A stretch of 64,000 bases of DNA, taken from assembly GCA_045567335.1 (NCBI GenBank), contig JBJLCZ010000011.1:1-64000 (forward strand), written 5' to 3'. A model generated the notes under the pieces. The model was not told where the DNA came from. It did no database searches and saw nothing but the letters and a program-made list of their open reading frames with translations. Of the stretch, positions 44,509 to 53,348 are shown in pieces (the stretch's first letter is position 1; each line of letters opens with the position of its first letter). The position numbers and the translations under genes are program-made. Origin of the DNA: Pelagilacustribacter sp045567335 (GTDB lineage Bacteria; Pseudomonadota; Alphaproteobacteria; Pelagibacterales; Pelagibacteraceae).

Positions 44509-46787
44509 TTTTTATAATCTATTACGTCAGAAGAATAAGCTGCTATAGAAGCTAAGTTTAAAATGTCTGAAGTCGATGACCTTAGAGGAGCTACTTCTAT
44601 GGGTAATCCTAAACCAATCAAAAGAGGGCCAATCAACTTTGCACCGCCAAATGACTTCATTAATTTTGTAGATATTGCAGCACTATGTAATGCAGGCATC
44701 ATTAATATATTTGCCTTTCCAACTATTTTAGAAAAAGGATATACTTCTTGATAAATCGGATTTAAAGCAACATCTGGCTGCATTTCTCCATCAAAATCAA
44801 AATCTACTACTTTCGCTTTTAATATTTCAATTGCATCTCTTACATGTTTAGTATTTTTTGAAACTGGCTTTCCAAAAGTTGAGTGAGATAAAAAAGCTAC
44901 TTTAGGTTCAAATCCAAATAATCTTGCAACTCTTACACACGATATAGATACATTTGCTAATCTATCAGCTGAAGGAAAATCTTTCACATTTGTGTCTGCT
45001 ACTAATATTGTCTTGCCTTTTGATATCATCATAGTCATACCAAATATCTCCTCACCCGGTCTTGGACTCACAACTTTTTTTAATTTTTCTATTGATGCAG
45101 CATAGTGTCTAATATTGCCTGTGACCATAGCATCTGCATCTTTGCAAGCAATCATGGACGAACCCCAGGCTATTCGGTCATTTCTTACTAATCTATCTAC
45201 ATCTCTCTCTAATTGTCCATCTCTTTGAAGTTTTTGATATAGATATTTTACATATTTTTTTCTTTTTTCTTTATCAGTTGAATTAACAATTTCAATTTTA
45301 TGGTTTTCATCAAGGCCAATAACTTTAAGCTGTTCCCTAATTCTTTTTTCAGTTCCTATTAGAACAGGAATACCTAATTTATTTTTACCAAATTCAATTG
45401 CTGCCTTTAACATATTCTCGTCTTCCCCTTCTGCAAAAATAACTCTCTTAGGTTTTTTTCTTATTTTTGCATTAATACCTTGCATTAAAGACATTGAAGG
45501 ATCTAATCTACTGGCTAATTCATCTTTGTAAATTTCAAGATCCTTAATATTTTTTCTTGCCACACCACTTTTAATTGCAGCTTCAGCCACAGCAGATGGT
45601 ATAACTCTAATCAATCTTGGATCAAAAGTTGAAGGAATAATATATTCTTTTCCATATCTAGGTCTATCTCCTCCGTAAGCAGATACCACTTCATCAGGCA
45701 CATCATCTCTTGCTAAAAGTGCTATTGCTTTAGCAGCAGCAATTTTCATTTCTTCATTAATTTCTTTTGCTCTAACGTCTAAAGCTCCTCTGAAAATATA
45801 AGGAAAACCAATTAAATTATTTACTTGATTGGGATAATCAGATCTACCTGTTGCTATTATTGCATCAGACCTTACTTCATTTATGCTTTCTGGCTTAATC
45901 TCAGGGTCTGGATTAGCGCAAACAAATATTATAGGATTTTTAGACATTGATTTTACCATATCTTTACTTACAACATCTTTAGCCGAAAGCCCTAAGAAAA
46001 CATCTGCGCCATTCATAGCATCATCTAAAGTTCTTAGTTTAGTTTCCAAGGCATGAGCTGACTTAAATTGATCTATATTTTCTCGTCCTTTATAAATTAC
46101 ACCTTTTCTATCACACATTATAATATTTTCTGATTTTGCACCTGTGCTTTTAAAAAGATTTGCACATGCTTGAGCAGAAGCTCCTGCACCATTTATAACA
46201 ATTTTAACATCATTAATTTTTTTTTTAGAGATATCCAAAGCATTTATTAAAGCTGCGGTTGTTATAATAGCAGTACCGTGCTGATCATCATGAAAAATAG
46301 GAATATCTAATAGTTCTTTTAATTTTTGTTCTACTATAAAACAATCTGGCGCGGCTATATCCTCTAAATTTATACCTCCAAAGGTATTTCCAATATTTTT
46401 AACGGTATTTACTATTTCTTTTGTATCGTAACTGTCAATTTCTATATCTATAGAATCTATATCAGCAAATCTTTTGAATAAGACCGCTTTACCTTCCATT
46501 ACAGGCTTCGATGCCAACGCACCAAGATTTCCAAGACCTAAAATTGCAGAGCCATTACTAACTACTGCAACCAGATTACCTTTACTTGTATAATCATATG
46601 CTGAGTCGGGATTTTTAGCTATTTCTTTTACCGGGGCGGCTACACCAGGTGAATAGGCTAGGGATAGATCCCTTTTAGTAGTTAAAGGCTTAGACGAGTT
46701 CACCTCAATTTTGCCAGACTTTCCAGCAATATGGAAGTCTAAAGCTTCTTTATTAGAATAGTGATCAATCTTTGATTTTTTTGTCAT
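44505..46787 (-). CDS. maeB: NADP-dependent malic enzyme with phosphotransacetylase-like domain (MaeB)
   Basis: Decarboxylates malate to pyruvate. The 760-residue protein is the large MaeB type. The malic enzyme domain occupies roughly 1-430 (TTKRDLSLAYSPGVAAPVKEI; HDDQHGTAI metal site; NAD(P) fold VVINGAGASAQACANLF). A C-terminal phosphotransacetylase-related domain (about 440-755) is thought to sense acetyl-CoA and has no catalytic role in known members. It links the TCA cycle to pyruvate and NADPH supply. Confidence 0.95.
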   Translation of the reverse strand: MTKKSKIDHYSNKEALDFHIAGKSGKIEVNSSKPLTTKRDLSLAYSPGVAAPVKEIAKNPDSAYDYTSKGNLVAVVSNGSAILGLGNLGALASKPVMEGKAVLFKRFADIDSIDIEIDSYDTKEIVNTVKNIGNTFGGINLEDIAAPDCFIVEQKLKELLDIPIFHDDQHGTAIITTAALINALDISKKKINDVKIVINGAGASAQACANLFKSTGAKSENIIMCDRKGVIYKGRENIDQFKSAHALETKLRTLDDAMNGADVFLGLSAKDVVSKDMVKSMSKNPIIFVCANPDPEIKPESINEVRSDAIIATGRSDYPNQVNNLIGFPYIFRGALDVRAKEINEEMKIAAAKAIALLARDDVPDEVVSAYGGDRPRYGKEYIIPSTFDPRLIRVIPSAVAEAAIKSGVARKNIKDLEIYKDELASRLDPSMSLMQGINAKIRKKPKRVIFAEGEDENMLKAAIEFGKNKLGIPVLIGTEKRIREQLKVIGLDENHKIEIVNSTDKEKRKKYVKYLYQKLQRDGQLERDVDRLVRNDRIAWGSSMIACKDADAMVTGNIRHYAASIEKLKKVVSPRPGEEIFGMTMMISKGKTILVADTNVKDFPSADRLANVSISCVRVARLFGFEPKVAFLSHSTFGKPVSKNTKHVRDAIEILKAKVVDFDFDGEMQPDVALNPIYQEVYPFSKIVGKANILMMPALHSAAISTKLMKSFGGAKLIGPLLIGLGLPIEVAPLRSSTSDILNLASIAAYSSDVIDYKN

Positions 46788-46861
46788 TTAAGTATTCAGT
46801 ATGTAATATAAATAAGAATAATTCACTATTAATTTTAATTTGTGGCTTAATTTAGAAAAAA

Positions 46862-48388
46862 ATGAATTTATTATCATCTGCTTCAGTTTTTACTTTTTAT
46901 ACACTTATTAGTAGGGTGTTAGGATACATAAGAGACATATTAATTGCAATTTTTTTAGGTGCATCAATATATGCAGATGCTTTTTTTGTTGCATTTCGTC
47001 TCCCTAATACCTTTAGAAGGCTATTTGCAGAAGGAACATTTAATGCAGCTTTTATACCAAGCTATACATCCTCAAAAATTAACAGCAAAAAAAACGCTAA
47101 AAAATTTGCAGATGAAGTATTAACATTTCTAACATTAACTCTTTTATTTATTATTATTATAGCAGAAATTTTTACCCCATTTATCGTTTTTATAATAGCA
47201 CCAGGATTTATAGAAAATTCAGAGAAGTTTAATCTAGCAGTTGAGTTTACGAGAATCACTTTTCCTTTTTTATTATTTGTAAGCCTATCTTCTTTTTTTT
47301 CAGGAATTTTAAATTCAAATAATAAATTTGCTGCAGCTGCTGCAGCCCCAATAATTCTTAACATGATACTGATTTTGAGTTTAATTATTTCATATATTTT
47401 TAAATTAAATTTTGCTAAAAATCTTTCCTACGGGGTAGTCTTAGCTGGTATTATTCAATTAGTATTTTTAACATTCTTTACTAGAAAATATTATAACCCA
47501 ACTATTAAATTGAAAATTAAAATATCTTCAAAGTTAAAATTTTTTTTTAAAAAACTTTTACCAAGTATTTTTTCCTCTGGGGTAACACAAATAAATATTT
47601 TAGTTGGAACCATTATAGCTTCATTTGAGACAGGCGCTGTTTCATATTTATATTATGCTGATCGTGTTTATCAAATAAATCTTGCTATTGCTGGTGTTGC
47701 AATAGGAACTATATCTTTGCCTGTTTTATCTAAAGCCATTAAACTAAAAAAATTAAGTAAAATTTATAATATTCAAACTAAGTCTTTAGAATTATCATTA
47801 TTGTTATCAGTTCCGGCTAGTTTAGGATTAATTTTAGCATCAAATGAAATAATAAATGCACTTTTCGGCTATGGCTCTTTTACAAAAGAAAACATAGATA
47901 TGACCTCAAAAGCTCTTAAATATTTTGGCTATGGAATTCCAGCTTTTGCGTTGATCAAAGTTTTGGCGAATTTCTTTTTTGCTAGAAATAATACTAAAAT
48001 ACCATTTTATTTATCTGCATTTATAGTTTTCTTAAATATTACGATCAGTTTATTTTTCTTTAATAAAATTGGTTTTTTAATAATTCCTATCGCTACATCT
48101 ATATCAACATGGACTGGAGTATTAATTTATATTTTAATATTAAACTATAAGAAAATTTTAATGGTACAAAATTATTTATATAAAAATCTTTTTAAAATTA
48201 TTGTTTCCTCAATCCTAATGTGTTTTCCCTTATTATATGGATTGGATTATTTTGGTAATAATTTAGAATATAATAATCAATTTAAGTCAGTATATCTTTT
48301 ATTTATTATAAGTTTTGCTGCAACAATTTATTTGATATCATGTTACTTATTAGGAATATTAAATATTAAAAATTATAAGACAAATTAA
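46862..48388 (+). CDS. murJ: Lipid II flippase MurJ
   Basis: Flips the peptidoglycan precursor lipid II across the inner membrane. The 508-residue MOP-superfamily protein has about 13-14 hydrophobic spans. The N-terminal SASVFTFYTLISRVLGYIRD carries a conserved arginine, and FRLPNTFRRLFAEGTFNAAFIP near residue 43 is the family signature. trpS follows two bases after the stop. Confidence 0.94.
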   Translation: MNLLSSASVFTFYTLISRVLGYIRDILIAIFLGASIYADAFFVAFRLPNTFRRLFAEGTFNAAFIPSYTSSKINSKKNAKKFADEVLTFLTLTLLFIIIIAEIFTPFIVFIIAPGFIENSEKFNLAVEFTRITFPFLLFVSLSSFFSGILNSNNKFAAAAAAPIILNMILILSLIISYIFKLNFAKNLSYGVVLAGIIQLVFLTFFTRKYYNPTIKLKIKISSKLKFFFKKLLPSIFSSGVTQINILVGTIIASFETGAVSYLYYADRVYQINLAIAGVAIGTISLPVLSKAIKLKKLSKIYNIQTKSLELSLLLSVPASLGLILASNEIINALFGYGSFTKENIDMTSKALKYFGYGIPAFALIKVLANFFFARNNTKIPFYLSAFIVFLNITISLFFFNKIGFLIIPIATSISTWTGVLIYILILNYKKILMVQNYLYKNLFKIIVSSILMCFPLLYGLDYFGNNLEYNNQFKSVYLLFIISFAATIYLISCYLLGILNIKNYKTN

Positions 48389-48389
48389 A

Positions 48390-49400
48390 ATGAAATTTAA
48401 AAAATTAGTTTTTTCAGGTGTACAACCCACTGGAAATTTACATTTAGGTAATTATTTAGGTGCTTTAAAAAATTTTGTTTCTTTGCAGAAAGAGATGGAA
48501 TGTATTTATTGTGTTGTAGATTTGCATGCAATTACGGTGTTTCAAGATCCAAAAGAATTGCACAACAATATTTTAGAAACTACAGCTGGATTTTTAGCCG
48601 CAGGGATGAATCCGGAAAAAAGTGTGATATTTAATCAATCAGCGGTGAGCGGTCATGCAGAACTTGCTTGGATATTAAATTGTGTTTCCAGAGTTGGTTG
48701 GCTTAATAGAATGACTCAGTTTAAAGATAAAGCTGGTTCAGATAAAGAAAAAGAAAAAGCTAGCGTAGGTCTTTATATCTATCCCAATTTAATGGCTGCA
48801 GATATTTTACTTTATAAAGCAACACATGTACCAGTAGGCGCTGATCAGAAACAGCATTTAGAGTTATCTAGAGATATTGCACAAAAGTTTAATAATGACT
48901 TTAAATGTGAAAACTTTTTTCCTTTGCCAGAGCCCTTAATTCAAAAAAATATTTCACGAGTTATGAGTTTGAGAGATGGGACTAAGAAGATGAGCAAATC
49001 AGAAGAGTCAGATTATTCAAGAATTAATCTTAAGGATAGTGCTGAAGAAATTTTAAAAAAAATTAAAAAAGCAAAAACAGATAGCGCTCCAATTCCTGAT
49101 AATGAGAAAGATTTAAGTAATCGACCAGAGGCATTAAATTTACTTAATATTTATTCCTATTTAACAAAAAAAAAATTATCAGATATTTTAAATGAAATGA
49201 GTGGAAAAAATTTTTCTTTTGTTAAAAATCAACTATCAGAAGTTTTAATAAGTGAAATTTGCCCGATAGGAAAAAAAATTACAGAATTAATGAGAGATCA
49301 AGGCTATCTTGAAGGAATTTTAAAAAAAGGCAAGGTAAAAGCCGATATAAAATCTGAGGAAAACCTTAAAAAGGTGCGTGAAATCGTAGGGTTAATATAA
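48390..49400 (+). CDS. trpS: Tryptophanyl-tRNA synthetase
   Basis: Charges tRNA-Trp. This class-I enzyme has the HIGH-type motif in PTGNLHLGNYLGA (residues 10-22) and the KMSKS loop as KKMSKSEES near residue 202. VGADQKQHLELSRDIA is another family block. 336 residues is normal. It follows murJ closely and is followed by nfu after a 44 bp spacer. Confidence 0.97.
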   Translation: MKFKKLVFSGVQPTGNLHLGNYLGALKNFVSLQKEMECIYCVVDLHAITVFQDPKELHNNILETTAGFLAAGMNPEKSVIFNQSAVSGHAELAWILNCVSRVGWLNRMTQFKDKAGSDKEKEKASVGLYIYPNLMAADILLYKATHVPVGADQKQHLELSRDIAQKFNNDFKCENFFPLPEPLIQKNISRVMSLRDGTKKMSKSEESDYSRINLKDSAEEILKKIKKAKTDSAPIPDNEKDLSNRPEALNLLNIYSYLTKKKLSDILNEMSGKNFSFVKNQLSEVLISEICPIGKKITELMRDQGYLEGILKKGKVKADIKSEENLKKVREIVGLI

Positions 49401-49444
49401 TATACATTTAGTTTAAAATATTAATAATACAGCTTAAATACAAA

Positions 49445-49990
49445 ATGATTATAACAGAACCTACTCCAAATCCTGATTCTTTGAAATTTTTATCAGAAAG
49501 AATTATATCTTCAATAGGGACAGAAGAATTTCAAAAAAAAGAAATCTCAAATATTAATAATAAATTTATCAAAGAGTTGCTTAGTTATGACGGTGTAGAG
49601 CTTATTTTGATGTCAAAAAATTTTATCTCTGTAAAAAAAACAAATAAAGCTTCTTGGGATACTCTTAAACCAATGGTAATTTCACATATAAATAATTTTT
49701 TTGAAAAAAACAATAAACCAATCTTAGATAAAAAAAATGACAATAATCAAGATGAAGAATTAAGCGAAACTGTTAAACAAATTAAGGAAGTTCTTGATAC
49801 AAAAGTAAGACCAGCAGTTGCTAGAGATGGAGGAGATATAAAATTTAAATCTTTTAAAAATGGAGTTGTAAAAGTTGAATTACAGGGAAGCTGCTCTGGT
49901 TGCCCCAGTTCTTTGATGACTTTAAAGCAAGGTGTTGAAAATTTATTAAAACATTATGTAAAGGAAGTAAATTCAGTTGAGGCAAATTAA
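49445..49990 (+). CDS. Nfu-family Fe-S cluster scaffold protein
   Basis: Carries Fe-S clusters to target enzymes. The 181-residue protein has an N-terminal Nfu domain (ITEPTPNPDSLKFL) and a C-terminal NifU-type domain with VRPAVARDGGDIKF and the cluster-binding CSGC (Cys150, Cys153). This two-domain form is typical of Alphaproteobacteria and mitochondria. The next gene starts at the base after its stop. Confidence 0.95.
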   Translation: MIITEPTPNPDSLKFLSERIISSIGTEEFQKKEISNINNKFIKELLSYDGVELILMSKNFISVKKTNKASWDTLKPMVISHINNFFEKNNKPILDKKNDNNQDEELSETVKQIKEVLDTKVRPAVARDGGDIKFKSFKNGVVKVELQGSCSGCPSSLMTLKQGVENLLKHYVKEVNSVEAN

Positions 49991-51505
49991 ATGAAAAAAA
50001 ATTTAAGTTATAGAGAAAAACTATTGGAGCTTTCTAGAATTTATAGAATTAGCGACATACAAAATTATATTAAAAAAAAAAAATATTTAACAACTTCTCA
50101 AATTGAGCACATATTAAAAAAAAATAAAGTACCAATTCCAAAAGAAATAAATACAAGCTACTTTAATAGAAACATTACTACACCATTAAACAAAACTGGT
50201 AACAAAATAAATAATTTTTATGGTGAGTCTTTAAAATCAATTTCTTACCTTTTCAAAAAAAGTTGGAGTAATTTTACTAACGTTGCACTAGGAATGCTGA
50301 ATACTTTCCCGAAAATTTTATCAACCTTTAGCAAGGTTGGAAGTGAGATATTTGTTAATGCTTTTAGCAGTATGCACAATCCAAAACTTGCAGAAAAAAG
50401 TACAAATAAAATTATATCAACCTTTGGGACAATATTAATCCTTACTTCTGTTGGATTAATAGGTTTCACTGTATTTGAAAAATTTGGTGATAATGAAAAA
50501 ATAGTATCAAAACCGCAAAGTAAAAATGAAGTAAAAAAAATTGAGCCTAAAAAGGAAGTAAAAAAAGTTGAACCTAAAAAGGAAGTTAAAAAAGTTGAAC
50601 CTAAAAAGGAAGTTAAAAAAGTTGAACCTAAAAAGGAAGTAAAAAAAGTTGAACCTAAAAAGGAAGTAAAAAAAGTTGAGCCTAAAAAAAAAGAACCAAG
50701 TCAAGTTACGGAACTAATATTACCTAATTTAAATCTTAAAACAGAGACAGTTCTTAGTTTATTTGAAGATGTAGAATATGATTTAAAAAAAGTCAGGTTT
50801 CAAAAAAGGGTCAAACCAATCTACTTTACTCAATTTCCAAAAGATTTGGATGAAATCAAAGATATCCAATTAAAAAAAGAAACATTTATTAAAATAGTTT
50901 TACCTTTAGTTGTAGCTGAAAATCAAAAAATATTAGATGATAAAATTAAATTAAGAGGAATATCTAAAAAAAGAATGACAAGTGATGAGGAAAAATTTTG
51001 GTTAAGACAAAAATTTAAAGAATACAAAGTTAAAAATGGAAGTGTGGATGAATTAATAAAGAGAATGGATATCATTCCAATTTCAATTGCTATTTCTCAG
51101 GCTGCTAAGGAAAGTGGATGGGGAACTTCTAGATTTGCACTTGAGGGAAATGCAATTTTTGGACAATGGACATGGAATGGTAGAGGTATTGAACCATTAG
51201 ATAGAGAAAAAAAACAAAGTCATAAAGTTTTAAGATTTCCTATACTAAGAGCATCAGTTAAGGCTTATAAAAATAACTTAAATACTCATAAAAGTTATAA
51301 AGAATTTAGGGACAAAAGATATGATTTGAGAAAAAAAAATAGACCAATTATTGGTTTAAAACTTATTCATACATTAGAGTCTTATGCACAAACTGGGGCA
51401 GAGTATACTAGAACTTTAGCAAAGATGATTGAACAAAATTCTCTTGATGATTTTGAAAATGTCAAATTAACAAATTATGATGATAAAAAAGAACTAAACT
51501 TATAA
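49991..51505 (+). CDS. Membrane-anchored glucosaminidase (Bax-like)
   Basis: A 504-residue predicted peptidoglycan hydrolase. It has a cytoplasmic N-terminal part (1-138), one membrane span (about 142-162), then six tandem 9-residue Lys/Glu/Val/Pro units (residues 178-231) as a spacer arm. The C-terminal glucosaminidase domain (about 345-485) shows ISQAAKESGWGTSRFA with candidate catalytic Glu374 and GNAIFGQW. E. coli Bax is the closest familiar protein. The extended repeat arm could reach the peptidoglycan layer. It converges on the deacetylase gene. Confidence 0.82.
   Translation: MKKNLSYREKLLELSRIYRISDIQNYIKKKKYLTTSQIEHILKKNKVPIPKEINTSYFNRNITTPLNKTGNKINNFYGESLKSISYLFKKSWSNFTNVALGMLNTFPKILSTFSKVGSEIFVNAFSSMHNPKLAEKSTNKIISTFGTILILTSVGLIGFTVFEKFGDNEKIVSKPQSKNEVKKIEPKKEVKKVEPKKEVKKVEPKKEVKKVEPKKEVKKVEPKKEVKKVEPKKKEPSQVTELILPNLNLKTETVLSLFEDVEYDLKKVRFQKRVKPIYFTQFPKDLDEIKDIQLKKETFIKIVLPLVVAENQKILDDKIKLRGISKKRMTSDEEKFWLRQKFKEYKVKNGSVDELIKRMDIIPISIAISQAAKESGWGTSRFALEGNAIFGQWTWNGRGIEPLDREKKQSHKVLRFPILRASVKAYKNNLNTHKSYKEFRDKRYDLRKKNRPIIGLKLIHTLESYAQTGAEYTRTLAKMIEQNSLDDFENVKLTNYDDKKELNL
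50522..50683 (+). repeat. Six tandem 27-bp units encoding KKEVKKVEP
   Basis: Six contiguous 27-base units within the glucosaminidase gene. The first is diverged (KNEVKKIEP) and the next five encode the identical nine residues, with few silent differences. They form a charged, proline-containing linker after the membrane span. Near-identity at DNA level suggests recent slippage or unequal recombination, so copy number may vary between strains. Confidence 0.95.
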
Positions 51506-51507
51506 TA

Positions 51508-52551
51508 TTAGTTTTCTGCCAAAACAAATTGCATACCAAGCCATCTCCATAAACCATTTTTTTCTCTTAAAGAGCAATTTATACGTCCTCTCTCAGTAGT
51601 AAATTTTCCATCTAATTTAATTTCTATTTTATTATTATTTAAAAAATTAATATTAGATTTTCTCCATTTATTATTTTCATTAGAATAACAATTTATATTA
51701 TGTACGTTTTCATAAAAATCAATTATTACCCTAGGAGGATTTGAAGATTCGTAAATATATTTTTCTTCGGGAGAAATACTTTTATATTTAAATGGAAGCG
51801 TACGAATTAATGATTTAAATCTTTTAATTTCTCCATATTTTTCGTTTATTGGAAATCTTGGTAATTCTAAATAATCTTTTGTTTCATCAATAACTCCAGA
51901 ATGCTGACCAAAAGCAAATTTAAATCCAAAATCTTTAATAATTTTTTTAAAAGCCAAGCTATATTCACCAAATGGATAAGAAAAAAAATCTGTTTTTGTA
52001 TTTAAATTTTTTTCAAAAATTAAAATAGATTTTTTTATATCTTGAATAATCTCTTCATCCTTTTTATTTATCAAGTATTCATGCGAGTGACTGTGGTTAG
52101 CTATATGAACATATTCTTCTTTTGAAATTTCTTGTATTTGCTTCCAGGTCATATAATTTGATTTGCCTACCTCTCTAGTACTTACGAACAAAATAAAAGG
52201 AATTTTTTCTTTTTTTAAAAAAGGCCATGCATTTTCATAAAAAGATAAAAATGCATCATCAATAGTTAATAAAACTTTTCTTTGATTTTTGTATTCTTTT
52301 AATGAGGTCTCTAATTCTTCAGCTCTAATAAATTTTATTTTTTCCTCCTTAATTATCTTTATATGCTCAAAAAAATCATTTATCCTAATGTTTGTTGATG
52401 GATATTTATTTTCTTCAAACCTATGATACATGAGACTAATCACCCCATAATCGTCTAAGTTTTTAGATTGCGAATATAAATTTTTTGGTGCATATAAAGA
52501 TGAAGTAACAATTATTAAAATGATAAAAAATTTTTTAGTTATTAATTTCAC
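51508..52551 (-). CDS. Polysaccharide deacetylase family protein
   Basis: A 347-residue predicted exported enzyme with a signal peptide (residues 6-27). The NodB-like domain shows MYHRFEENKYPS, the metal-site LLTIDDAF, HIANHSHSHEYL and FFSYPFGEYS, as in PgaB-type deacetylases. The substrate could be a polysaccharide or peptidoglycan. The start is a GTG, and the first 32 bases overlap, antisense, the start of tsaB. The C-terminal 100 residues do not match a domain I recognise. Confidence 0.84.
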   Translation of the reverse strand: MKLITKKFFIILIIVTSSLYAPKNLYSQSKNLDDYGVISLMYHRFEENKYPSTNIRINDFFEHIKIIKEEKIKFIRAEELETSLKEYKNQRKVLLTIDDAFLSFYENAWPFLKKEKIPFILFVSTREVGKSNYMTWKQIQEISKEEYVHIANHSHSHEYLINKKDEEIIQDIKKSILIFEKNLNTKTDFFSYPFGEYSLAFKKIIKDFGFKFAFGQHSGVIDETKDYLELPRFPINEKYGEIKRFKSLIRTLPFKYKSISPEEKYIYESSNPPRVIIDFYENVHNINCYSNENNKWRKSNINFLNNNKIEIKLDGKFTTERGRINCSLREKNGLWRWLGMQFVLAEN

Positions 52552-52906
52552 AGGTAAAAATAATTTAATTGGTTTATGTTATAATAATAATTTTTTTATT
52601 AAGAAACTTCAAACAAATATTACTAATAATAATGAGACATTAGTACAAAATATAATGGATCTTATGAAGATAAATAATCTTAAAATTGATAATACTTTTT
52701 CAATTATAGTAAATGTTGGTCCAGGTAGCTTTTCGTCTATACGTTCAGCTATTTCTGTAGCCAAGGGGATTCAAATATCAAAGGGTATAAAATTATATAG
52801 TTATAAAAATTCACAATTAACTGAATTTAATCAAGCAAATATTGAATATTTAATTAAAAAAAATTTATTAGAAAATAATTTGATTAAACCGTTATATTTA
52901 AGTTAA
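52520..52906 (+). CDS. tsaB: Shortened TsaB (tRNA t6A synthesis)
   Basis: Partner of TsaD in making the t6A37 tRNA modification. The N-terminal half is recognisable (VNVGPGSFSSIRSAISVAKGI near residues 69-89) and the end reads IKPLYLS, the usual PLYLR C-terminus. At 128 residues it is much shorter than the usual 200-230, so the second domain is mostly missing. The frame is clean, and the gene keeps both ends, so it is shortened rather than broken. fur follows 15 bp later. Confidence 0.78.
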   Translation: MIKNFLVINFTGKNNLIGLCYNNNFFIKKLQTNITNNNETLVQNIMDLMKINNLKIDNTFSIIVNVGPGSFSSIRSAISVAKGIQISKGIKLYSYKNSQLTEFNQANIEYLIKKNLLENNLIKPLYLS

Positions 52907-52921
52907 ATTGAGTATAAATTT

Positions 52922-53347
52922 ATGAGTAATATAGAAGACAAGTGCAAAGCCAAAGGTGTCAGACTAACTGACCAAAGAAAAATTATAGCTAAAGTTATGT
53001 CTGAATCAAAGGTTACTTATGGATCTAAAGACCATCCGGACGTTGATGAGCTTCATAAGCGTGTGAGTCTAATAGATAAAAAAATTAGTATTGCCACAGT
53101 TTACAGAACAGTAAAATTATTAGAGGAATCTGGAATAATTGAAAGACATGATTTTAAAGAAGGTAAATCTAGATATGAACCATCAACAGATGAGCACCAC
53201 GATCATCTTATAGATATTAATAGTGGTGAAATTATTGAGTTTGTTGATAAAGATATAGAAACCCTTCAGAACAAAATAGCTCAAAAATTAGGATACAGAT
53301 TAGTTGATCATAAATTAGAATTATATGGTTCAAAAATAAAAAAATAA
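52922..53347 (+). CDS. fur: Fur-family metal-responsive regulator
   Basis: A 141-residue repressor. The winged-helix domain includes LTDQRKIIAKVMSES and ISIATVYRTVKLLEESGII, and the metal site has STDEHHDHLIDI. The structural-zinc CxxC of E. coli Fur is absent (LIDINSGEIIEF), as is common for alphaproteobacterial Fur/Mur. It may therefore sense iron or manganese. It lies 15 bp after tsaB, and miaB follows within two bases. Confidence 0.93.
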   Translation: MSNIEDKCKAKGVRLTDQRKIIAKVMSESKVTYGSKDHPDVDELHKRVSLIDKKISIATVYRTVKLLEESGIIERHDFKEGKSRYEPSTDEHHDHLIDINSGEIIEFVDKDIETLQNKIAQKLGYRLVDHKLELYGSKIKK

Positions 53348-53348
53348 C

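Noticed and set aside
50522..50683. CRISPR-like array
   Set aside because: The units are contiguous with no spacers and are translated in frame as a linker in the glucosaminidase.
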